A stretch of DNA of 44,292 bases from contig JAATFQ010000050.1 in assembly GCA_015655115.1 (NCBI GenBank), forward strand, positions 1 through 44,292. The letters are read 5' to 3'. Below the pieces are notes generated by a model. The model was not told the origin of the DNA. It did not search any database and saw nothing but the letters and a program-made list of their open reading frames with translations. Source of the stretch: Sphingobacteriales bacterium. Its GTDB lineage: Bacteria > Bacteroidota > Bacteroidia > Sphingobacteriales > Sphingobacteriaceae. Below, piece after piece: positions 15,913 to 23,259 of this stretch (within the stretch, counting starts at the first letter, position 1; each line of letters starts with the position of its first letter). The position numbers and the translations under genes were made by a program.

Positions 15913-16710
15913 TTATTTTAATTCTTTCTGTAACTGAAATAAATATTGGACCGCTTTAACCAGCCGGCTGCCATACCAGGAGAACATTTCTCCATCTATC
16001 AGTATAATTTTTGCCTCTGGAATGGCGTCTTGAACCTCTTTTATATGCTTTTCACTGAACGGATAGGGTTCTGAAGATAAAAAAATAAGCTCAGGTTTCA
16101 ATTCTGCAAGGGCCTGCAGCGTTATCTCGGGATACCTGCTTTCTGGCATTACATTAGTCAGCCCATTTTTAGTAAGTATATCATCGATAAAAGTACCTTT
16201 TCCAGCAAGCATATACGGCTTTCTCCAGATCAGATAAGCAACCCTCTTATCTATCCCCTGCTGCAGTGCCAAAGTTTGTAAATCTGCAAAGCCAGCCTCG
16301 ATCAGAAAATTGAGATACGCCGCTTCTGGCTGCCTGTCCACCAACTCAGCAATCTGCGTAATAGTAACCATAGCATCTTCCAGCGTTGACACATCGCTCA
16401 TCCATACAGGGAACTCTTCCTTCAATAGTTCAATATCTTTTTTTGTATTCTCTTCCTTATTACCAATAATTAAATCCGGCTTCAGGCTCCTTATCAATTC
16501 GATATCCAGCTTCTTCGTGCCCCCGATTTTTGTTTTCACTTTAAACTGCACTGCAGGATGCAGGCAAAATTTAGTGATCCCCACAATTTCATCATTTAAA
16601 CCAAGCTCAAACAACAATTCTGTTTGCGAAGGCACAAGAGAGATGATCCGTTTTGGCGGATAGTTGAAAGTAACCACCTGGGCCAACTGATCGGTAAACT
16701 GACGTAACAT
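15913..16710 (-). CDS. BtuF-like helical-backbone metal/cobalamin-binding protein without signal peptide
   Basis: The 265-residue protein has the fold signature of periplasmic BtuF/FhuD-type receptors. RIISLVPSQTELLFELGL...IVGITKFC lies near residues 20-50, followed by KIGGTKKLDIELIRSLKPDLIIGN, then LAELKPELIFLSSEPYPF and a C-terminal YGSRLVKAVQYLF. It starts directly with the domain and has no signal peptide or lipobox, so it appears to be cytosolic, unlike a transport receptor. Similar leaderless versions occur in Bacteroidota, and their role is not known to me. No cobalamin permease or ATPase is next to it. The downstream ABC genes belong to another family. Confidence 0.8.
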   Translation of the reverse strand: MLRQFTDQLAQVVTFNYPPKRIISLVPSQTELLFELGLNDEIVGITKFCLHPAVQFKVKTKIGGTKKLDIELIRSLKPDLIIGNKEENTKKDIELLKEEFPVWMSDVSTLEDAMVTITQIAELVDRQPEAAYLNFLIEAGFADLQTLALQQGIDKRVAYLIWRKPYMLAGKGTFIDDILTKNGLTNVMPESRYPEITLQALAELKPELIFLSSEPYPFSEKHIKEVQDAIPEAKIILIDGEMFSWYGSRLVKAVQYLFQLQKELK

Positions 16711-16756
16711 GCTGCAAAGGTAATTTTATTAGCGCAAATCTCTAAATTAACCTGTA

Positions 16757-16789
16757 TACCTACAGGGGGGGTGAACTCCCCCTGTGGTA
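16757..16789. terminator. G-rich hairpin at the end of the transporter operon
   Basis: ACAGGGGG (16762-16769) pairs with CCCCCTGT (16778-16785). The stem extends through TACC/GGTA (16757-16760 with 16786-16789) across a one-base bulge. The 12-bp stem lies about 120 bp beyond the stop codon of the last ATPase gene on the minus strand. There is no U-tract, so it may act as a barrier or 3'-end stabiliser. Confidence 0.45.
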
Positions 16790-16905
16790 AGCAACCTTTT
16801 TCTTTCAGAGAATCGTTAATCTTAATCGGGTAACGAAGTCATTATTCTGCCAGGCATGAGCTACCCTCCATGAAGGTCTTAATGCAGCATTCATATAAAT
16901 TAAGA

Positions 16906-17589
16906 TTACAAGACAACCTGCAAATACTCCTTGATCACCCCATCCAGCAAATGCAATATTCTGGTACCATAAGCAGCATTTACTTCAGAATGCGTAACCT
17001 GGATGATAGTAATATTTTCTTCCTCATTCAGTTTTTTGAACAGCTCCATGATTTGTAATGCCTGTGCAGACTGCAGATTGCCTGTCGGTTCATCTGCCAG
17101 GATAATTGAGGGCTGTGCAACCAATGCACGGGCAATACCCACTAGCTGCTGCTGTCCGCCCGAAAGCTGATTAGGGAACAGGTCTTTTTTAGCCACCATA
17201 TTAAAACGGTCAAGTACATCTGCCACACGGCTTTTACGCTCTGCTCCTGCTATCTTTTTATAAAGTAAGGGCGCCTCAATGTTTTCCGCTACTGTCATCT
17301 CATCAATTAAATGATAAGCCTGAAAAACGAACCCAATATGGTTACGGTAAAGTTCTATCCGCTTACGCTCGTTCAGTGAAGTAATATTTTCTCCCATAAA
17401 CTCATATGTACCATAAGTGGGTTCTTCGAGCATACCCAAAATATTTAGCAGGGTAGATTTCCCCGCACCTGAAGGCCCCATGATGGATACGAATTCGCCC
17501 TGCTGAATGGTGGTGCTCACATGCCTGAGGATATAACTTTTCAAGCCCTTGTTCGCGTAGTATTTTTCTATATTTTCTAATTTTATCAT
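16906..17589 (-). CDS. ABC transporter ATPase (LolD/MacB type), variant, last gene of permease operon
   Basis: The 227-residue nucleotide-binding protein has Walker A GPSGAGKST (38-46), Q-loop Gln90, LSGGQ (142-146), Walker B IILADE (162-167) and His200. It lies after eight permease genes, 138 bp downstream of the last, and should energise one or more of them on the cytosolic face. Two positions differ from its family and from the first ATPase of the operon. The D-loop reads GNLQS in place of GNLDS (Gln173), and the signature reads LSGGQQQLVGIARAL in place of QQQRVA (Leu149). These residues sit at the dimer interface, so it may work poorly as a homodimer or pair with the canonical ATPase at 35493. 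That pairing is inference. Confidence 0.9.
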   Translation of the reverse strand: MIKLENIEKYYANKGLKSYILRHVSTTIQQGEFVSIMGPSGAGKSTLLNILGMLEEPTYGTYEFMGENITSLNERKRIELYRNHIGFVFQAYHLIDEMTVAENIEAPLLYKKIAGAERKSRVADVLDRFNMVAKKDLFPNQLSGGQQQLVGIARALVAQPSIILADEPTGNLQSAQALQIMELFKKLNEEENITIIQVTHSEVNAAYGTRILHLLDGVIKEYLQVVL

Positions 17590-17663
17590 TTTAGTTTTTT
17601 ATTAAAATTTAATTATTTGATCAATATTAAATCTGCCTATAGCGTATTCATAAGTGCATACAT

Positions 17664-17733
17664 CTTATTCCTATCTACTGCTCCTTATTCATTCCTGCCT
17701 TGTAGCTTATTCATTCTGAATTGCATCTTATTC
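17664..17733. repeat. Four CTTATTC repeats at 20-22 bp spacing
   Basis: CTTATTC begins at 17664, 17684, 17706 and 17727, most copies reading CTTATTCAT. The last copy overlaps the stop codon of the permease gene ending at 17728 (TATGAATAA on the minus strand). The spacing is about two helical turns. They may be decayed duplicates of the gene end or a protein-binding array. Confidence 0.5.
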
Positions 17734-20121
17734 ATATTTAAGAGCATCAATAGGATTCGTTTGAGCCGCTTTATAAGAACGGAAACTCACGGTAACTAGT
17801 GTAATTCCCATAGAGATCAGCATTGCCAGAGCAAAAGGCCAGATGCTAAGGTCTATCCTGTACGCGAATCCACTTAACCAGCCCCGAATAAACAGGTATG
17901 CTAAAGGCCACGCCGCAATATTTGACAGAAATACCATGAGCAGGAATGAGCCGTTTAACATTTTAACCAATTCAAAGTTAGAAGCACCAAGCACTTTTCT
18001 GATGGCTACTTCACGGGTGCGCTGCGAAGCAACAAAAGAAATCAACCCAAATAGACCAATAAAAGAGATGAAGATAATCACACACGAAAATACCTTGAAC
18101 AGGGTCCCCATTACAATCTCTGTAGCATAATACTGATCCAGGTCTTCATTGATAAATTGCCCGCTATAAACATCATCTGGAAAAGTAGTATTCCACAATT
18201 GCTCTACATCTTTGATCACATTTAACATTTGTTTACTATCCATCTTTACAGCTACGTTATAGTAGTTGGTTTTATTGGACGAGATCACTATAGGCGATAT
18301 CTCTTCATGCAACGACTTATCATTAAAATCTTTAACCACTCCTACCACACGTGCTTTTGCACCATCAACTTTCAATAGTTTCCCCAAAGCAGCCTGGGGA
18401 TCTGGAATGCTCATTCTCCGTAAAAACGCTTCATTAACAACATAACCATTGGTAGTGTCGCTTTTCGTCAATAGTTTGCCTGCAATCAATTTTATGCCGA
18501 AAGTGTTAAAATACTGCACGTCAGCATGCATCGTACGTACCTGGAAGTCTTTAATATCCTTACCATTGACAGAAAAGTCTGTTTCGGATACATCATTTGA
18601 AGATGGCGGCGTATCAAAATAACTCACATCATTAACTCCGGGCATATTTACCAAACGCGCTTTAAAATTATCATATTTGATTTTGCTCAAACTATCCTCG
18701 GGCATGGCTACTACAGCTACAGCGTCAGGGTTGAAGCCCAATGGCTTTTGGCGCATGTAATTCATCTGCTTCAGGATGATCAGCGTTGATATAATAAGGA
18801 TAATGGTAATGGCAAACTGTACCACTACCAGCACCTGCCTTAAGCCTAAGCCCCCACTGTGAACGATTACCTTGTTCTTAATGGCGAGAGCGGGACTAAA
18901 GCCGGACATAATCATTGCCGGATAAAAACCCGCAAGGAAGCTGACTACCAATACCAGCGAGACGAGGAATAAAAAGATGACAGGGTGTTCCAGCAGGCTA
19001 AAGGAAATCTCTTCTTTAAAAAGATTTTGCATATAGGGCAAGGCTACTTCGGTAAGTGCACAGGCAATTAACACGGCAATGAGAGTAATGGTCATTGTCT
19101 CCCCCAGGAACTGCATGATCAGCTGCTTGCGCCCACTTCCCATCACCTTGCGTACACCCACTTCTTTAGATCGGTTTACCGCCTGTGCTGTAGCCAGATT
19201 GATGAAATTGATACAGGCAGTGAGCAATAAAAAAGCACCGATAATGGCTAATCCATAGAGCTCTTTTTTCTCCATCATTTTACCTGAAAAATTTCCGTAC
19301 CGGCTATTGTAATGTATGTCATTCAGAGCTTGAAAACTATGGTACTGCACTTCTCCTTTGTTACTGTTTTTGTATACGGTGGACTGGAATTTCGTAAATG
19401 CATTATCAAGGTCACTGATATGCAGCCCTTTTTTCAGCAAGAGATAACATTCGGAATTGGAAGAAACCCACGACCAGCTTTTAGTGTTTGCACGGTCGTA
19501 CGATACATAACTAATCACAACCTGCAATGGGACACTGCAATTTTCGGGCATATCTTTGAAAACACCTGTTACCTTTAACGGTTGCCCCTTCTTAAAAGTA
19601 AGCGTCTGCCCCATAGCCTTATGCCAGTCGCCAAAATATTTAATTGCCTTTTCCTCGGATAGTGCCACAGTATTGGGTTTACTTAATGCGCCATGTGGTT
19701 CTCCTGCCAGCCAGGTAAAATTAAAAATATCGAAAAAGTCTGGCTCTGCATAATATGCCCGTTCTTTTTCCTTAAAAGTCACCTTTCCAGACTGATCACT
19801 GACCATGATTATCCCTCTGCTGGCACGAATAGCCGCGGCTTTTTCAAATTGTGGGAAATTTGTGCGCATAGCTTCGGCAAAGGGGATTGGCACTCCCTGC
19901 GTAGCATCGACATTTCCATTCGCGGATTTCCAGTCGGTCACACCACGGTAAATGCGGTCTTTGTTTTCGAACTGCTGATCAAAACTTAGCTGGTAGCGGA
20001 CAAAGATGAAAATCAGGATACAGCTGGCCATACCAATCGAAAGACCAGCGATATTTATAAAAGTATATCCTTTGTTTTTCCAAAGGTTCCGCAGCGCGAT
20101 CTTAAAATTTAGTCTGAACAT
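17728..20121 (-). CDS. FtsX/MacB-like ABC permease, copy 8 of the array
   Basis: The 797-residue permease is made of two MacB-like halves. Each half has a transmembrane helix, a periplasmic core domain and three more helices. The first helix spans about 21-42, and a cytosolic coupling segment NRSKEVGVRKVMGSGRKQ follows the second. The second half contains the equivalent SQRTREVAIRKVLGASN, and the protein ends NPIDALKYE. One chain thus carries the eight helices that a MacB dimer supplies as two chains. Together with copy 7 it is the most diverged member, for example GLSIGMASC in helix 1. It is the last permease gene and is followed by the variant ATPase, which may be its dedicated partner. The substrate is unknown. 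Peptides, macrolides or lipoproteins are typical for the family. Confidence 0.9.
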   Translation of the reverse strand: MFRLNFKIALRNLWKNKGYTFINIAGLSIGMASCILIFIFVRYQLSFDQQFENKDRIYRGVTDWKSANGNVDATQGVPIPFAEAMRTNFPQFEKAAAIRASRGIIMVSDQSGKVTFKEKERAYYAEPDFFDIFNFTWLAGEPHGALSKPNTVALSEEKAIKYFGDWHKAMGQTLTFKKGQPLKVTGVFKDMPENCSVPLQVVISYVSYDRANTKSWSWVSSNSECYLLLKKGLHISDLDNAFTKFQSTVYKNSNKGEVQYHSFQALNDIHYNSRYGNFSGKMMEKKELYGLAIIGAFLLLTACINFINLATAQAVNRSKEVGVRKVMGSGRKQLIMQFLGETMTITLIAVLIACALTEVALPYMQNLFKEEISFSLLEHPVIFLFLVSLVLVVSFLAGFYPAMIMSGFSPALAIKNKVIVHSGGLGLRQVLVVVQFAITIILIISTLIILKQMNYMRQKPLGFNPDAVAVVAMPEDSLSKIKYDNFKARLVNMPGVNDVSYFDTPPSSNDVSETDFSVNGKDIKDFQVRTMHADVQYFNTFGIKLIAGKLLTKSDTTNGYVVNEAFLRRMSIPDPQAALGKLLKVDGAKARVVGVVKDFNDKSLHEEISPIVISSNKTNYYNVAVKMDSKQMLNVIKDVEQLWNTTFPDDVYSGQFINEDLDQYYATEIVMGTLFKVFSCVIIFISFIGLFGLISFVASQRTREVAIRKVLGASNFELVKMLNGSFLLMVFLSNIAAWPLAYLFIRGWLSGFAYRIDLSIWPFALAMLISMGITLVTVSFRSYKAAQTNPIDALKYE

Positions 20122-20223
20122 GGCTTTTGTTTATAAAATTGTTTAATGGTATATTAATTTAATGGTATGATGATTTATCAATTCTGATAATTTAAGAGGT
20201 CTGTAAATTATACATAATGGTAT

Positions 20224-22614
20224 TTATTCATATTTTAAACTGTCTACCGGATTCGAATTTGCAGCTTTATAAGATTGCAGGCTCACAATGGTAATAGTGA
20301 GCAAAAGCGTGAATAATCCTGACAGTACAAAAGGTAAAAGAGAAAGCTCAATCCTGAAGGCAAAGCCACTAAGCCAATAGTTCAGTACCAGGTAGGCTAT
20401 TGGCCAGGCAATCAGATTTGACATGAGTACCAGAACCACGAACTTCCTGTTAAGCAATTTTAAAATATCCATCATTGATGCACCAAGGACTTTCCTGATG
20501 CTGATTTCCTTGCTGCGCCGCTGGGTATTGAATGCTGCAATAGCGAACAGCCCCATTAAGGCGAGTACAATGGTCACGATGGACAGCAACCCGATAATAC
20601 TTCGTAGTTGCTGCTGACTTTGCAATAGCTGCGCAAATGTCTGATCCAGAAAAGTATATTTTATCGGGAACTGTGGTTCTAATTTTGTCCATGCCTGTTC
20701 AATCTTAGCTACTGTTTCAGCAGAATTCCCCGATCCTATATTGACCAGCACATAGCGCAATGAATTGCCTTGCATAAACTGGAATACGAGAGGCTGAATG
20801 GCTTTCTCCGGACTATAGTGATTGAAATCTTTTACCAGTCCGATAACCTTGTGATCTGTTCCCTGTGAACGTATATTCTTTCCGACAGGGTTAACGAGAT
20901 TAAAGCTTTTGGCAGCTGTTTCTGTGATGATTATAGACTGCACAGTGTCGGTTACAATATTAGGACTGTACTCTCTTCCTTCTATCAACTTCATTCCCAT
21001 CGTTGCAAAATAACCGGCATCGACAGTAATGAAATTACAAGAGCGGATCTTGCCATTCACTGTATAGCTACTCCCACCCAGGTCTTCACCTGGCAGATGG
21101 TCGGCCCGCGAAATGCTATTCACCCCCGGAATGTCTTTAAGGGTGTTCTTTACCTGGTGAAAATGGAGGTCGCTGCCATCCTGCATCATAGTAATTGCCA
21201 ATACCTGCTGCGGCTTATAGCCAAGATCTTTGTTTTGCATAAAATCCAGCTGACTATTAATAATCCAGATACCCGAAATGAACAGAACAGCAATGGAGAA
21301 TTGCAGAACGATCAGCACATTCCGCAACAGCGTGCCGCTGCGGCCCGATCCGAAATTGCCTTTCAGCACTTTAGCCGGGATGATATTGCTGATCATCAGT
21401 GCCGGATAAAGTCCCACAAGAAAAGTCAATACTACCAGTACTATTGCGATCTGAACCATGATTTGTTGATAGTCTTTCCACTGATCCAATACAATTGTAC
21501 TACCCAGCATCTGGTTAAAGGCAGGCAGCAGCAGCTCCACTGCTATCAGGGCAACGATAAAGCTCAACAAACATTGTAAGGCCGTCTCCAGGATAAACTG
21601 AATACCAATCTGCATTTTATGTGCCCCCAATACTTTCCTTACTCCTGTTTCCTTAGCTCTTCTGGTTGCCATGGTAACCGACAAATTGGTGAAATTCACC
21701 GCCGCAATGATGAGCACAAGAACAGCGACAATCAGCATCATATACATATAAAGACCAATTCCATTGCCGCCAAAGTCATACTCTACATTAGATTTGGTCA
21801 AATGGATATCTTTTACTGGCTGGAGATACAAGTGATCGCTTTTTATAAAATCAGCGAAGTCGCCCTGCTCATCTAGTGGAAGCTTTTTGAGCACAGCATT
21901 CAATACCTCTGTGCGTGTCTGATTAAAAACCGCTTCCGTTTGCTTAATATCGGATCCGGCATGCAGCTTCACATAAGTATAATAATTATTGCTGTAATAA
22001 TCGTCCGACGCACTTTTCCTAAACCTGCGGATTATATCAAATTTGAAATGGGAAGGGTATCTGGCTATATCAATTACAGCATCGACCAGGTAGCCTTCCT
22101 TGTTATTCAACGTTATAGTTTCGCCAACTGGGTTAACTCCTCTCCCGAAGATAACCTCGCTGGTTTCTTTGCTAAGTACTACCGACTGCGGAGAGTTTAA
22201 GGCTTGCTGCACATTGCCATAGAGTGCAGGGTAGTCAAACACTTTAAAAAAATTACTGTCCGCCATCAGGATATCCTTAAAGTATAAACTTTTGGCTTTA
22301 GTTTTCACCAGCATGTCGCCCCACCAATAATCCTGTATCCTTGTGGCAGATGCTACCGAAGCTATTTTTTCTTTGCTATAACTAGCCATATTTCCAGGGC
22401 TCAGCGCTACATTTTCATCTGCATTAAAGTAGTTTACCCGGTAAATATTTGTATAATCCTTATTCCAGACATCAAAACTGCGCTGATAATTGGCATATAA
22501 AGCAGCAAGGATAAAAATTGTAAGCGCAACAGCAAGGCCTGCAATACTGATAAAGGCGTATACTTTGTTCTTCCACAGGTTACGAAGGGCGATTTTCAGG
22601 TTCAGTTTAAACAT
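20224..22614 (-). CDS. FtsX/MacB-like ABC permease, copy 7 of the array
   Basis: The protein is 796 residues with the duplicated architecture of its neighbours. The N-terminus MFKLNLKIALRNLWKNK precedes helix 1 (about 20-42). The coupling segments are TRRAKETGVRKVLGAHK and TQRRSKEISIRKVLGAS, and the tail is NPVDSLKYE. The periplasmic parts differ strongly from copies 1-5, for example the YYSNNYYTYVKL segment, suggesting a different ligand or partner. It has a DSNFFKVFDYPALYG element where other copies have DPDFLEIF. It is 78 bp from the permease pseudogene upstream and 102 bp from copy 8 downstream, with no evident terminator in either gap. Confidence 0.9.
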   Translation of the reverse strand: MFKLNLKIALRNLWKNKVYAFISIAGLAVALTIFILAALYANYQRSFDVWNKDYTNIYRVNYFNADENVALSPGNMASYSKEKIASVASATRIQDYWWGDMLVKTKAKSLYFKDILMADSNFFKVFDYPALYGNVQQALNSPQSVVLSKETSEVIFGRGVNPVGETITLNNKEGYLVDAVIDIARYPSHFKFDIIRRFRKSASDDYYSNNYYTYVKLHAGSDIKQTEAVFNQTRTEVLNAVLKKLPLDEQGDFADFIKSDHLYLQPVKDIHLTKSNVEYDFGGNGIGLYMYMMLIVAVLVLIIAAVNFTNLSVTMATRRAKETGVRKVLGAHKMQIGIQFILETALQCLLSFIVALIAVELLLPAFNQMLGSTIVLDQWKDYQQIMVQIAIVLVVLTFLVGLYPALMISNIIPAKVLKGNFGSGRSGTLLRNVLIVLQFSIAVLFISGIWIINSQLDFMQNKDLGYKPQQVLAITMMQDGSDLHFHQVKNTLKDIPGVNSISRADHLPGEDLGGSSYTVNGKIRSCNFITVDAGYFATMGMKLIEGREYSPNIVTDTVQSIIITETAAKSFNLVNPVGKNIRSQGTDHKVIGLVKDFNHYSPEKAIQPLVFQFMQGNSLRYVLVNIGSGNSAETVAKIEQAWTKLEPQFPIKYTFLDQTFAQLLQSQQQLRSIIGLLSIVTIVLALMGLFAIAAFNTQRRSKEISIRKVLGASMMDILKLLNRKFVVLVLMSNLIAWPIAYLVLNYWLSGFAFRIELSLLPFVLSGLFTLLLTITIVSLQSYKAANSNPVDSLKYE

Positions 22615-22692
22615 TTCAATAAGTTAATGGTATAAAATATTCTTGCTATTGACAGTTCTTTTATTTCGGGTCTTTTTATAGTTTTATATCTG

Positions 22693-23158
22693 CTATTCAT
22701 ATTTCAATGCATCTGCAGGATTAGAGGTGGCAACTTTCAGCGATTGCAGTGTTACTGTTAAAACGGCTACAGAAAGAGAGTATTTTTAAAAAATCCGGAT
22801 CAGCATAAACCGCGGCTGTCCTGAAGCTATTCTGACGATACCCTATCACATGGTTTTGCGGGTATGTAGAATGAGAAACATATGCCACGCCCGGCATTTT
22901 TTCTTTGATGTTCTCTGCCAATACTCCCGGAGTCCAGTCTGTACTGGTCATGCCTGTACTGCTTTTTGAATTATGATAAACGATATAGGTATTTTTGTAA
23001 TTAGTGAACTGCTTGTCATACCCCCACTCATAGGCTACATACAGCAATAAGATCATACAGCAAACCAACCCAATCGCCAGTCCCCCGGCGTTGATTAAAG
23101 TAAAAACTTTGTATTTCCAAAGGTTCCTGACGGCGATTTTAAAGTTTAACCTGAACAT
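22693..23158 (-). pseudogene. FtsX/MacB-like permease with large internal deletion and frameshift (copy 6)
   Basis: The first 127 or so codons match the N-terminus of copy 5 (MFRLNFKIAVRNLWK.K, helix 1, GYDKQ, YADPDFLKI). At about 22780 the sequence jumps straight to a permease C-terminus, but out of frame. The running frame ends at 22721 after unrelated residues. The +1 frame reads SLSVAVLTVTLQSLK and then SNPADALKYE with a stop at 22693. About 630 codons that intact copies carry are missing: the periplasmic domains and six or seven helices. The remaining peptide could at most make one membrane helix and part of a periplasmic domain. The start and upstream bases are nearly identical to those of copy 5. 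Confidence 0.92.
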
Positions 23159-23259
23159 ATAAAATGGTTTTTAACAGCTTACAAGTATTTATTCAATTGG
23201 CGATATCTTATTTAATGTTAAGCCGATATCATTATGCTTATGATCAGTAAAAAGTATTT

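Noticed and set aside
22721..23158. The 145-residue frame as an intact small membrane protein
   Set aside because: Its last 19 residues are an out-of-frame reading of a permease C-terminus, and the true frame continues to a conserved KYE end at 22693.
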